Shown here: positions 1-7,655 of the stretch, piece by piece
How positions within the stretch are numbered: the first letter of the stretch is position 1
How the letters are laid out: every line of letters begins with the position of its first letter
Assembly: GCA_035947555.1 (NCBI GenBank)
Contig: DASZJZ010000302.1
Span: 1-11,573 of the forward strand
DNA from: JACVRW01 sp035947555
Lineage (GTDB): Bacteria; Actinomycetota; Thermoleophilia; Solirubrobacterales; Thermoleophilaceae
DNA: 11,573 bases
Direction of reading: 5' to 3'
Position numbers and translations under genes: made by a program
The notes under the pieces: generated by a model
Seen by the model: the letters and a program-made list of their open reading frames with translations, nothing else
Told to the model about the DNA's origin: nothing
Database searches by the model: none

Positions 1-761
1 CGCTCGACCTCGCCGAGGCGCGACTCGATCGCTGTGATGCGCTCGCGAAGCGCCCGCGACCGGGCCGTGTGGTCGGCCCGCGCCCGGCCGGCATCCGCTG
101 GGGCAGCGTCCGCTCGACCGGCATCCGCTCGGGCGGCCTCCGCCCGGCCGGCATCCGCTGGGGCCGCGTCCGCTCGGCCGGCATCCGCCTCCGCGCGCAG
201 CCTCGCGATCCTCGTCTCCGGATCCAGGATCGCCTCTACGTATCCCTCGGTGACCGGGTTGCTCGCGATCTCTACGTCGGCGTTCGCGACTCGGCCCGTC
301 GGCGAGTACGCCAGACATGTCCTTATCCGCCCGCGGGCGCTTGCCACGACTTCGTCGTGCAGCTCGGCCTCCGCGCCGGCCCCGTCTTCCACCACCAACC
401 GCGTGATGGCCCGGTCGTCGATCGCCTCCAGGATCGCCTGGGGCGACTCGCCAACCACCACCTCCTTTCGCCGCGGCCACACGTCCAGCCGCGCGTGGTC
501 CCCCAGTGGCCGCGCCACGTGGAACAGGTAGTAGTCGGGGTACACGAAGAAATCCCGCCCCCTCCCCCGGTGCAGGTCGTAGAACGCCGTGATCGTCGCG
601 GTGATCAGCGCGCTCGCACCCACCGCCCCGCACGGCCTGCTCACTACCACCCCCAGCCGGTCCTGCTCGCCGAAGCCCTCGAACACGTCCTCGAGGCGCG
701 CCGGCCGGCCGTCGACGCGGACCTCGAACGAGGAACTCCGCAACTCCCGTGACGAGTGCAT
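1..761 (-). CDS. Unknown protein with Ala-rich 10-residue repeats and C-terminal coil (3' end outside window)
   Basis: The reverse strand reads open from ATG at 761 to the window edge, giving 253 codons without a stop, so the C-terminus is missing. I do not recognise the family. Residues 1 to about 180 look globular and normally composed, with an aromatic patch FFVYPDYYLFHVARPLGDH around residues 80-100 and a stretch reading DVWPRRKEVVVGESPQAILE just after it. Around residues 190-231 there are four copies of a 10-residue repeat of the type ADAGRADAAP, followed by a charged helix (RSRALRERITAIESRLGEVE) with heptad spacing, so a rod or coiled coil probably starts here. No Shine-Dalgarno sequence precedes the ATG, but TATATC (775-770 on this strand) ends eight bases before it, compatible with a leaderless transcript. 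A later GTG start cannot be excluded. The gene diverges from the dehydrogenase operon and shares its operator region. The coding call is good; the function is unknown. Confidence 0.72.
   Translation of the reverse strand, partial: MHSSRELRSSSFEVRVDGRPARLEDVFEGFGEQDRLGVVVSRPCGAVGASALITATITAFYDLHRGRGRDFFVYPDYYLFHVARPLGDHARLDVWPRRKEVVVGESPQAILEAIDDRAITRLVVEDGAGAEAELHDEVVASARGRIRTCLAYSPTGRVANADVEIASNPVTEGYVEAILDPETRIARLRAEADAGRADAAPADAGRAEAARADAGRADAAPADAGRARADHTARSRALRERITAIESRLGEVE
81..190. repeat. 30-bp tandem repeat inside the left-edge gene
   Basis: Units at 91-120, 121-150 and 151-180, with partial units on both sides, repeat with an exact 30-bp period. Each full unit begins GCATCCGCT on the plus strand. 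Units 91-120 and 151-180 differ at only two positions, while 121-150 is more divergent, so the array may have grown as a 60-bp doublet. Since 30 is a multiple of three, copy-number change keeps the minus-strand frame and only lengthens or shortens the Ala-rich rod. Confidence 0.85.
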
Positions 762-777
762 TCGCGTGTGATATATC
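749..777 (+). promoter_or_regulatory. Putative promoter of the dehydrogenase-ETF operon
   Basis: GTGACG (749-754) as a -35-like box is followed after 17 bases by TATATC (772-777) as a -10-like box. Transcription would begin near 784-786, giving a leader of about 36 bases to the GTG at 822. The -10 box lies inside the palindrome at 769-778, so a protein bound there would block polymerase. The -35 box falls inside the start of the divergent gene. This is assigned by eye only. Confidence 0.4.
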
Positions 778-778
778 A
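769..778. promoter_or_regulatory. Operator-like palindrome TGATATATCA, copy 1
   Basis: This is a perfect 10-bp inverted repeat in the 60-bp space between two divergent genes. The same core recurs at 9235-9248 and, with two changes, at 9344-9353, beside the GntR-family gene. AT-rich palindromes of this size and symmetry are typical of binding sites for the FadR/FCD branch of GntR regulators. I infer that the regulator at 9362-10045 binds here and controls the dehydrogenase operon, and perhaps the left-edge gene. Confidence 0.6.
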
Positions 779-809
779 GGACACCCGGCCACTCCGCCAC
801 CCGGACCGC

Positions 810-816
810 GAGGTGA
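810..816 (+). promoter_or_regulatory. Ribosome binding site GAGGTGA that fixes the start at 822
   Basis: GAGGTGA is a strong match to the 16S rRNA anti-Shine-Dalgarno sequence and lies five bases before GTG 822. The other in-frame starts, ATG 756 and GTG 813, have no comparable site. The ATG would also place the operator palindrome inside the coding region. Confidence 0.7.
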
Positions 817-821
817 CATCA

Positions 822-3380
822 GTGCAAGATCAGTCTGGATCAGCGGGCAGCTTGCCCGGCAGCGCCCGCGCGATCGTGATCGGCGCCGGCATCGTCGGCA
901 ACAGCCTCGTCCACCACCTCGCGCGGCTCGGCTGGGGCGATCTCCTCCTGATCGACAAGGGGCCGCTCCCGAACCCCGGCGGCTCCACCGGTCACGCCTC
1001 CAACTTCATCTTCCCCGTCGACCACTCGCGCGAGATGACCTCGCTGACGCTCGACAGCATCCGCCAGTACAGGGAGCTCGACGTCCTCATCGAGAGCGGC
1101 GGCATCGAGGTCGCCCGCACCGAGGAGCGCATGGAGGAGCTGCGCCGCCGCATGGCCTCGGCCAAGTCGTGGGGCGTCGAGCCCGTCTCGCTCGTCACCC
1201 CCGCCGAGATCAAGCAGCTCGTCCCGTTCATCGACGAGTCCATCCTGCTCGGCGGGTTCTACAGCCCCGGCGTCGGCGTGGTCGACTCGCTCCGCGCCGG
1301 CACCCTCATGCGCGAGCAGGCTCAGCAGCAGGGCGCCCTCACCGTGGCCGCCAACACCGAGGTGCTCGGCATCGACGTGGAGCGCAGGCGCGTCCGCCGC
1401 GTGCGCACCACGCGCGGCGACGTGGAAACGGGGACGGTCGTCGTCGCCTGCGGCGTCTGGAGCCCGCGCCTCGCCCGCATGGCGGGCGCCTCGATCCCGC
1501 TCACGCCGGCCGTCCATCAGATGATCGACATCGGTCCGGTGCCGCGCTTCGCCGACGCCAAGTCGAGCATCGAGTACCCGATCGTCCGCGACATGGACAC
1601 CAACATGTACGAGCGCCAGGACGGCGGCGGACTCGAGGTCGGCTCCTACGCCCACCGCCCGATCCTGCACGACCCCGACGAGATCCCCTCGATCGAGGAG
1701 TCGGCCCTCTCCCCCACCGAGCTGCCCTTCACACAGGACGACTTCGCCCAGCAGATGGAGCACGCGCTCGAGCTGATGCCGGAGATCGTGGGCGACGAGT
1801 CGGTGGGCATCAAGTACGCGATCAACGGCCTGCTGTCGTTGACCCCGGACGGCCTGCCGATCCTCGGCGAGACTCAGGAGACCCGGGGCCTGTGGTCGGC
1901 TGCCGCGGTCTGGGTCAAGGAGGGGCCCGGGGTGGGCCGGGCGCTGGCCGAGTGGATGGTGGAGGGCGAGTCGGAGATCGACCTTCAGGCGTCCGATGTG
2001 GCTCGCTTCTACGAGCACCAGAAGAGCGCGGCGCACGTGAAGGCCCGCGCGGCCGAGGGCTTCAACAAGACCTACGGAATCGTCCACCCCGGCGAGCAGT
2101 GGGCCTCGAACCGCGACGTACGCCTCTCCCCCTTCCATGCGCGCGAGCGCGAGCTCCACGCCGTCTTCTTCGAGGCCGCCGGCTGGGAGCGCCCGCACTG
2201 GTACGAGTCGAACGCCCCGCTCGTCGAGGAGTTCGCCGACCAGATCGCCGACCGCGAGGCGGAGTGGGACTCGCGCTGGTGGTCCCCGATCGTCAACGCC
2301 GAGCACCTCGCCATGCGCGACCGCGCCGCGATGTTCGACCTCACCGCGTTCTGCATCTTCGACGTGACCGGCCCCGGTGCGCTCGACACCGTGCAGCGCG
2401 TGTCGATGCGGCAGATGGACGTGAAGCTCGGCAAGGTCGTCTACACGCCATGGCTCACCCCCGGCGGCGGCTTCCGTTCCGACCTCACGGTGATGCGGCT
2501 CGCCGACGACCACTTCCGCGTCGTCACCGGCGGCGCCCACGGGATGGCGGACCTGAAGTGGCTGGTCGACCACCTCCCCGAGGACGGAACGGCCCAGGCG
2601 TTCGATCTCACGTCGAGCTGGTGCACGCTCGGGCTCTGGGGGCCTCGCGCGCGCGACATCCTCGCGAGCACCACGAGCGCCGACGTGTCCCACGAGGGCT
2701 TCCCGTTCGCCACCTGCCGGACGATCGAGATGGACTCCCTGCGGGTGCTGGCGTCGCGGATCTCCTACGTCGGCGACCTCGGCTGGGAGCTCTACGTGCC
2801 GATCGAGCAGGGGGCGAAGCTGTGGGACATCGTGCGCGAGGCCGGTGAGCCGCACGGCATCGTGCCGGCCGGAATCGGCGTGTACGGCACCACCGGGCGG
2901 CTGGAGAAGTGCTACCGGGCGTTCGGGTTCGAGCTGGACGGCGAGTACAACGTCGTCGAGGCCGGGATGGCGTGGGGAAAGGTGAAGGAGCAGGACTTCG
3001 TCGGCAAGGAGGCGCACGTGCGGCAACGCGAGGAGGAGCCGGCCGCTGTGATGTGCACGCTGACCGTCGACGACCACACCTCCGCCGGCGGCATGAAGCG
3101 CTACATGCTCGGCGGCGAACCGATCGTGACCCGGGACGGCTCGCCGCTCACCGACCGCGAGGGCCGCCGCTCGTTCGTCACGTCGGCGGGCGCCGGACCG
3201 TCGGTGGGCAAGCACATCCTGCTGTCGTACCTGCCGCCGGAGCACGCTGTCGTCGGCGAACAGCTCGCCGTGGAGTACATGAACGAGCGCTACCCGGTCA
3301 CCGTCGAGCGCGCCGACTCCACCCCGCTGTTCGACCCGGACAACGAGCGCGTGAAGGCGGCTGCTCCGGTCCTGACATGA
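822..3380 (+). CDS. Dimethylglycine/sarcosine dehydrogenase-like flavoprotein (FAD oxidoreductase-GcvT fusion)
   Basis: This 852-residue protein matches the DMGDH/SARDH family in length and domain order. An FAD-binding DAO domain (about 16-400) starts with the dinucleotide motif GAGIVG (21-26) and Asp45 at the end of strand 2. GSTGHAS contains His58, aligned by eye with the histidine that carries covalent FAD in DMGDH. His232 in PAVHQM sits where the family has an active-site histidine. A linker (about 400-465) carries the family-like WERPHWY. It is followed by GcvT (about 470-735), with Asp554 in GGGFRSDLTV matching the folate-domain aspartate, and a GcvT C-terminal domain (about 738-845). 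The family oxidises an N-methyl group, transfers the one-carbon unit to tetrahydrofolate and reduces ETF, the product of the next two genes. The TGA overlaps the etfB ATG. Substrate choice among dimethylglycine, sarcosine or another N-methyl compound cannot be read from sequence. The start at GTG 822 is chosen for its ribosome binding site. Confidence 0.9.
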   Translation: MQDQSGSAGSLPGSARAIVIGAGIVGNSLVHHLARLGWGDLLLIDKGPLPNPGGSTGHASNFIFPVDHSREMTSLTLDSIRQYRELDVLIESGGIEVARTEERMEELRRRMASAKSWGVEPVSLVTPAEIKQLVPFIDESILLGGFYSPGVGVVDSLRAGTLMREQAQQQGALTVAANTEVLGIDVERRRVRRVRTTRGDVETGTVVVACGVWSPRLARMAGASIPLTPAVHQMIDIGPVPRFADAKSSIEYPIVRDMDTNMYERQDGGGLEVGSYAHRPILHDPDEIPSIEESALSPTELPFTQDDFAQQMEHALELMPEIVGDESVGIKYAINGLLSLTPDGLPILGETQETRGLWSAAAVWVKEGPGVGRALAEWMVEGESEIDLQASDVARFYEHQKSAAHVKARAAEGFNKTYGIVHPGEQWASNRDVRLSPFHARERELHAVFFEAAGWERPHWYESNAPLVEEFADQIADREAEWDSRWWSPIVNAEHLAMRDRAAMFDLTAFCIFDVTGPGALDTVQRVSMRQMDVKLGKVVYTPWLTPGGGFRSDLTVMRLADDHFRVVTGGAHGMADLKWLVDHLPEDGTAQAFDLTSSWCTLGLWGPRARDILASTTSADVSHEGFPFATCRTIEMDSLRVLASRISYVGDLGWELYVPIEQGAKLWDIVREAGEPHGIVPAGIGVYGTTGRLEKCYRAFGFELDGEYNVVEAGMAWGKVKEQDFVGKEAHVRQREEEPAAVMCTLTVDDHTSAGGMKRYMLGGEPIVTRDGSPLTDREGRRSFVTSAGAGPSVGKHILLSYLPPEHAVVGEQLAVEYMNERYPVTVERADSTPLFDPDNERVKAAAPVLT

Positions 3381-4147
3381 GGGTCCTCGTCTGCGTCAAG
3401 CGGGTGCCCCTCACCGGGGGGCGCATGGTGCTCACCGCCGACGAGCAGGCGATCGAGACGCGCCACCTCGGCTTCACGATCAGCCCGCACGAGGAGTGCG
3501 GGGTGGAGGAGGCGGTGCGGTTGGTGGAGGCGCACGGCGGCTCTGTCACGGTGCTCACTCTGGGGCCTCCCGAGGCCGAGGAGCAGGTGCGCGACATGCT
3601 CGCTGTCGGGGCCGACCGGGGGGTGCTCCTCGTGAACGACAGCGACGAGGAGTGGGATCCGCAGGGGACCGCCTCCGCTTTGGTGGTCGCCGTCTCGGAG
3701 CTGGAGGCTGCGGAGGAGCCGTTCGACCTGATCGTCTTCGGCAACGAGTCAGCCGACTCCGGCGGGTATCAGGTCGGGATCCGGGTGGCGTACGCGCTCG
3801 GCCGCCCGGTGGCGACTGGCCTGAAGGGGCTTTCCGTGGAGGACGGCGTGGCTCGCTGCGAGCAGGAGGTGCCGGGCGGCCGGGACGTCTACCCCGTGCC
3901 GCTGCCGGCGGTGGTGTCGGTGCTGGAGGGGATCAACCTGCCGCGCTATCCGTCGGTGCCGGCGAAGCTGCGGGCCCGCTCGAAGCCGGTGGAGCGAAGC
4001 ACGCCCGAGCGCCCGGAGCCGCGCCTCGAGAAGCTGCGGCTGGTGGTCCCGCCGGGGCAGGGGAAGCAGGCGGAGGTGCTGGGCCAGGGGCCGGAGGCGG
4101 CCCCGAAGGTCGTCGAGATAATGCGCGAGATCGGGGTCGTATCGTGA
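3377..4147 (+). CDS. etfB: Electron transfer flavoprotein subunit beta
   Basis: This 256-residue protein has the normal length for EtfB. It opens with MRVLVCVKRVP, then has the usual NPHEE-like element (SPHEECGVEEAVRL, about 36-49) and an alternating alpha/beta fold. The nucleotide (AMP or FAD) site includes VGADRGVLL (77-85) and VFGNESADSGGYQVG (120-134). The recognition loop that docks partner dehydrogenases is seen as GINLPRYPSVPAKL (185-198). The ATG overlaps the stop of the dehydrogenase gene (ATGA), and the TGA stop overlaps the GTG start of etfA, so translation is probably coupled and the subunits made in equal amounts. The heterodimer in the cytoplasm would take electrons from the dehydrogenase. 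Its position between dehydrogenase and membrane protein suggests a dedicated rather than general ETF. Confidence 0.93.
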   Translation: MRVLVCVKRVPLTGGRMVLTADEQAIETRHLGFTISPHEECGVEEAVRLVEAHGGSVTVLTLGPPEAEEQVRDMLAVGADRGVLLVNDSDEEWDPQGTASALVVAVSELEAAEEPFDLIVFGNESADSGGYQVGIRVAYALGRPVATGLKGLSVEDGVARCEQEVPGGRDVYPVPLPAVVSVLEGINLPRYPSVPAKLRARSKPVERSTPERPEPRLEKLRLVVPPGQGKQAEVLGQGPEAAPKVVEIMREIGVVS

Positions 4148-5106
4148 CGCTCGTGCTGATCGAGCACCAGGACGGCCGCCCTGACGAGCTTTCGTTGCAG
4201 GCTCTGGCGCTGGCGCGCGGGATGGGCGAAGAGGGGCCGCTCGAAGCGGTGCTGGTCGGCCCGGGCGGTGAAGCGGCTGCGAGGGAGCTCGGCGCGCATG
4301 GCGTGACGACCGCCCACGTCGCGGAGGACGACCGCCTCGGCTCCTACGCACCCGCTGCCTGGGCGCGATGCGTGACCGAGGTCGCCGAGCGCACGCAACC
4401 CAAGGCCGTCGTCGCTGCGGGCTCGACCAGGGGCAACGAGGTCATGGCTCACGTGGCCGCCCGCATGGACCTTCCTTTCGCCGCCAACTGCACAAAGGCA
4501 CACCAGGACGGCACCGTCACGCGCATCCGCTGGGGCGGCAGCCTCCTGGAAGAGGCACGACTACATGGCTCCCCCTTGTTGCTGTCGTCAGCCCCCCATG
4601 CGGTTCAGGCAACGACCGTGAACGGAGCCGACGCCCCGAGCGTCGAACGCCTCGAGCCGGCCCTCGACGAGACGGACCTCCTCGTGCAGGTCGTCGAACG
4701 CGTCGAAGCCGAAACCAAGGGCATCTCCCTCGCCGACGCCAAGGTCGTCATCAGCGGCGGCCGCGGGGTCGGCTCGGCCGACGGCTTCGCCATCCTCGAG
4801 GAGCTCGCCGGCCTCCTGAACGCCGCGGTGGGCTGCTCGCGGGTCGTGACGATGGCGGGCTGGCGCCCGCACACGGACCAGGTAGGCCAGACCGGCACCA
4901 AGGTCTCGCCGGACCTCTACATCGCCTGCGGTATCAGCGGCGCCACCCAGCACATCGCCGGGTGCAAGGGCGCCAAGACGATCCTGGCGATCAACTCCGA
5001 CGCCGAAGCACCGATCCTCAACAACGCCGACTACGCCGTGATCGGGGACCTCGCCGAGATAGTGCCGGCGATCACGGCCGAGCTGAAGCGGGAGCGGCCC
5101 GGATAG
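4144..5106 (+). CDS. etfA: Electron transfer flavoprotein subunit alpha
   Basis: This 320-residue protein has a typical EtfA length. The N-terminal domain (about 1-190) pairs with EtfB. The C-terminal FAD domain begins with VVISGGRGVGSADGF (201-215) and carries the signature GQTGTKVSPDLYIACGIS (248-265), with His270 after SGATQ and AINSDAEAPI (282-291). These motifs contact FAD in characterised ETFs. GTG 4144 is chosen because it overlaps the etfB stop (GTGA) and the protein then begins with the usual strand (TLVLIEH). The TAG stop shares its final G with a GTG at 5106, hinting at translational coupling to what follows. Gene order and family give a role in carrying electrons from the flavoprotein dehydrogenase to the membrane Fe-S protein encoded downstream. 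Confidence 0.94.
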   Translation: MTLVLIEHQDGRPDELSLQALALARGMGEEGPLEAVLVGPGGEAAARELGAHGVTTAHVAEDDRLGSYAPAAWARCVTEVAERTQPKAVVAAGSTRGNEVMAHVAARMDLPFAANCTKAHQDGTVTRIRWGGSLLEEARLHGSPLLLSSAPHAVQATTVNGADAPSVERLEPALDETDLLVQVVERVEAETKGISLADAKVVISGGRGVGSADGFAILEELAGLLNAAVGCSRVVTMAGWRPHTDQVGQTGTKVSPDLYIACGISGATQHIAGCKGAKTILAINSDAEAPILNNADYAVIGDLAEIVPAITAELKRERPG

Positions 5107-5281
5107 TGGCGGACGAGGCGGTCGAAGCGGGGGGCGCGCGAAGCGGAGCGATCGCCCTCGGGGGCGCCGCGGGGGTCCGGCGATAGACATCGCGATCGGA
5201 GCACTCGCCCTCACGGCCGCTCTCGCGGCGAGTGGCTTCCTCTTCGCCCGTCGTGCGAGGCTGCTGCTCAACCTGCTCCGC
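5106..5281 (+). other. Probable N-terminal coding region of the EtfD-like gene, split by a frame change
   Basis: Two open stretches lie between the etfA stop and the first ATG of the next gene. GTG 5106, overlapping the etfA TAG as TAGTG, reads 26 codons in one frame and stops at 5184-5186. From about 5180 another frame, continuous with ATG 5282, encodes a hydrophobic helix (IGALALTAALAASGFLFARR) followed by LLLNLLR, which is what EtfD-like proteins have before their GxPVxRF motif. That frame has no ATG, GTG or TTG here. Either one base is missing near 5160-5183 and the gene starts at 5106, or an unusual start codon is used, or the short ORF is separate and translation begins at 5282 without the first helix. 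I favour the first reading. Confidence 0.5.
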
Positions 5282-7135
5282 ATGGGCCGGCCCGTCGAGC
5301 GCTTCGGCGACTACCCCACGCGCGCGAAGTACGAGGCCGCCGTCGTCCTCGGCCAGCGCAAGCTCCTCCAGCGCCTCGTCCCCGGCCTCATCCACGCCGC
5401 GATCTTCTGGGGCTTCCTCGTCCTCTTCCCGACGATCGTGATGGCGATGATCGGCGCGATCGACAAGCACGCCACCCTGCCCTGGCTCGGGCACCAAGGC
5501 TGGTTTGCCCTCATGGTCGATGTGTTCGCCGTGCTCGTTCTGCTCGCGGTGATCGGGGCGGCGACGATCCGCAAGGTGCAGCGCCCCGGGCGCTTCGAGG
5601 GCAGCCACCTGAGGGAAGCCGATCTGATCCTCCTCCTGATTGCCGGGATCGTGATCACGCTCCTGCTCTGGCACGCATCACGGATCGGCCTGGGCTTGAA
5701 CGAGTGGCCCGCCGACTGGTCGCCCATCTCCAACGCCCTGTCAGGACTCGTCGGCGAAGACGTCCTGGAGCGCGTCTTCGTCTGGGCCCACGTCCTCATC
5801 ATCCTCAGCTTCCTCGCCTACCTCCCTCACTCGAAGCACCTCCACATCGTCACCGCGGCCGTCAACGTCTTCTTCGCCTCCACCCGCCCGCGCGGGCACC
5901 TCGAGCCCCTCCGCTTCGACGTGCCCGAAGACGAGATGCGCTTCGGCGCCGGCACCGTCACGGACCTCACCTGGAAGCAGACCCTCGACACCTTCTCGTG
6001 CACCGAGTGTGGGCGCTGCCAGGACGTCTGTCCCGCCTGGGCCACCGGCAAGGAGCTCTCGCCCAAGCTCCTGATCATGGCGCTGCGTGACCAGGTCTTC
6101 GAGGAGGGCCCGCCGCTGATCCGCACGCAGAACGGGGAGTTCGAACCCTCGCCCCTCGTGCCGAACGCCGTGCCCGACAACGTGGTGTGGGACTGCGTCA
6201 CCTGCGGCGCCTGCGTGCGCGAGTGCCCGGTGTCGATCGAGCACGTGGACCACATCGTCGACCTCCGCCGTCACCTCGTGATGGTCGACTCGCGCTTCCC
6301 CGGCGAGGCGGAGCAGATGCTGCGGGACGTCGAGCGCGCCTCGAACCCCTGGGGCAAGGCACAGACCGAGCGGGCCGAGTGGGCCGAGCCTCTCGGCGTG
6401 AAGGTGCTCGAGCCGGGCGACCCGGCGCCGGAGGTCCTGTACTGGGTCGGCTGCGCCGCCTCCTTCGACGAGCGCGCCCGGACGGCCGCGGAGTCGACCG
6501 CCAAGCTGCTCAAAGCCGCCGGCGTGGACTTCGCCATCCTCGGCCCCCGCGAGGCGTGCACCGGCGACCCCGCGCGCCGCATGGGCAACGAGTACCTGTT
6601 CCAGGCCTACGCCGAGCAGAACGTCGGCACGCTCAACGAGGCGGGCGTACAGAAGGTGGTGGCGAGCTGCCCCCACTGCTTCAACACGCTCCGCAACGAG
6701 TACCCCGACTTCGGCGGCGAGTACGAGGTCGTCCACCACTCCGAGCTGCTGGCGGAGCTGGTCCGGGAGGGCCGTCTCGAGCCGAACGCCGGCGACCGCT
6801 CCATCACCTACCACGATTCCTGCTACCTGGCCCGCCACAATGACGTGCTCGAGGGCCCGCGCGAGCTCGTGGCGGCGGTCGGCGAGCCGGTCGAGATGGA
6901 GCGGAGCGGCAAGCGCACTTTCTGCTGCGGGGCGGGGGGCTCGCACATGTGGATGGAAGAGAGGGCCGGGAAGATCAACGAGGAGCGCGCGCGTGAGGCG
7001 GCGGAGACCGGAGCCGACGCGCTGGCCGTGGCGTGCCCGTTCTGCACCGTCATGCTCGACGATGGAGTGCGCCAGCGCGGCGACGACCTGCGCGTGGTGG
7101 ATGTGGCGACGCTGCTGGCCGAGTCCCTCGACTAG
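5282..7135 (+). CDS. EtfD-like membrane Fe-S oxidoreductase (HdrD/CCG-domain family), ETF-to-quinone
   Basis: Counted from ATG 5282 the protein is 617 residues. Three or four membrane helices (about 33-58, 74-96, 114-134 and 166-196) contain histidines (His38, His131, His170, His183, His186, His188) of the kind that bind heme b in NarI-like domains. Two 4Fe-4S clusters follow: Cys240/243/246/250 and Cys305/308/311/315. Two CCG domains then carry Cys391, Cys426, Cys463/Cys466 and Cys514, Cys548/Cys549, Cys585/Cys588. This is the layout of mycobacterial EtfD and related HdrD-like proteins, which are linked to passing electrons from ETF to menaquinone; DgcB of Pseudomonas dimethylglycine demethylation is a comparable Fe-S partner. 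The true start is probably upstream, because the first membrane helix lies before 5282 and this ATG has no ribosome binding site. It ends 22 bases from the convergent hsp20 stop, with no hairpin terminator visible. Confidence 0.88.
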   Translation: MGRPVERFGDYPTRAKYEAAVVLGQRKLLQRLVPGLIHAAIFWGFLVLFPTIVMAMIGAIDKHATLPWLGHQGWFALMVDVFAVLVLLAVIGAATIRKVQRPGRFEGSHLREADLILLLIAGIVITLLLWHASRIGLGLNEWPADWSPISNALSGLVGEDVLERVFVWAHVLIILSFLAYLPHSKHLHIVTAAVNVFFASTRPRGHLEPLRFDVPEDEMRFGAGTVTDLTWKQTLDTFSCTECGRCQDVCPAWATGKELSPKLLIMALRDQVFEEGPPLIRTQNGEFEPSPLVPNAVPDNVVWDCVTCGACVRECPVSIEHVDHIVDLRRHLVMVDSRFPGEAEQMLRDVERASNPWGKAQTERAEWAEPLGVKVLEPGDPAPEVLYWVGCAASFDERARTAAESTAKLLKAAGVDFAILGPREACTGDPARRMGNEYLFQAYAEQNVGTLNEAGVQKVVASCPHCFNTLRNEYPDFGGEYEVVHHSELLAELVREGRLEPNAGDRSITYHDSCYLARHNDVLEGPRELVAAVGEPVEMERSGKRTFCCGAGGSHMWMEERAGKINEERAREAAETGADALAVACPFCTVMLDDGVRQRGDDLRVVDVATLLAESLD

Positions 7136-7157
7136 CTGCCGGAGCGCAACGCCACCC

Positions 7158-7640
7158 TCATCGCACGTCGAGCCTGACCTCTCCGCCCTCGGCGCCGCCG
7201 ATCTCGATCTCCTCGTGCTGCACCGCCGCCGCGCCGCCGCGGATCACGATCTCGAGCAGGCCGTCCTCCATGGTCGCGCCGATCCGATCGGCCTCGATGC
7301 CCGGCGGCAGGTTGATCGTCCGCCTGAACGGTCCATAGCGCCGCTCGCGGACGTAGTAGCTCATGTCGCCCCCCTCGGGCGCCCCGCTCCGTTCTCCGGA
7401 GATCCACAGCTGCCCGCTGCACAGCGAGACCCCGACGTCCCGCTTGGGGATCCCCGCGAGCTCACAGCGAATGAACAGGTTCTCCCCCTGCGAGTAGATG
7501 TCCACGGTCGGAACCCAGGCCCCGGCGTGCGTCCGGCCCTCGGGACTCGGCTCGGTCTGAGTCCACTGCTCGCGCATCCGGCCCATCTCGGCGAACATGT
7601 CGAACAGGCCTCGGAAGGCCGTGTGCCGATTGTCGTTCAT
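7158..7640 (-). CDS. Small heat-shock protein, Hsp20/alpha-crystallin family
   Basis: This 160-residue protein has a short N-terminal arm with an amphipathic segment (FRGLFDMFAEMGRM, 9-22). An alpha-crystallin domain (about 41-136) contains VDIYSQGENLFIRCELAGI, the conserved GPFRRTINLPPGI (103-115) and the family motif ATMEDGLLEI (122-131). The tail holds IEI (145-147), matching the I-x-I motif that joins dimers into larger oligomers. Such proteins are ATP-independent holdases for unfolding proteins in the cytoplasm. The start is supported by GAGGAG five bases upstream of ATG 7640. It lies only 15 bases after the transporter stop and probably shares its transcript. No CIRCE or HAIR-like element was seen in front of it, so osmolyte or regulator-linked expression is possible. 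Confidence 0.92.
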   Translation of the reverse strand: MNDNRHTAFRGLFDMFAEMGRMREQWTQTEPSPEGRTHAGAWVPTVDIYSQGENLFIRCELAGIPKRDVGVSLCSGQLWISGERSGAPEGGDMSYYVRERRYGPFRRTINLPPGIEADRIGATMEDGLLEIVIRGGAAAVQHEEIEIGGAEGGEVRLDVR

Positions 7641-7645
7641 CTGTG

Positions 7646-7651
7646 CTCCTC
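7646..7651 (-). promoter_or_regulatory. Ribosome binding site GAGGAG of the hsp20 gene
   Basis: On the minus strand GAGGAG is followed by five bases and then ATG 7640. It fits inside the 15-base gap after the transporter stop, which supports translation of the second gene from a shared mRNA. Confidence 0.7.
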
Positions 7652-7655
7652 GTAT

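Noticed and set aside
81..190. Short regular repeats as a CRISPR array
   Set aside because: The units are directly adjacent with no unique spacers, and they translate in frame as an Ala-rich repeat.
34..771. Three plus-strand open frames in the left 770 bases
   Set aside because: The minus strand gives a single open frame with normal protein composition; the plus-strand products are Arg/Ser/Pro/Ala-rich shadows.
840..3245. Long minus-strand open frame of about 800 codons opposite the dehydrogenase
   Set aside because: It is antisense to a clearly conserved FAD-GcvT protein. Its translation is Arg/Ala/His/Val-rich without recognisable motifs, as expected when GC-rich coding DNA has few stops on the opposite strand.
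7136..7157. Bidirectional terminator between the EtfD-like gene and hsp20
   Set aside because: The 22 bases contain no stable inverted repeat and no T run.
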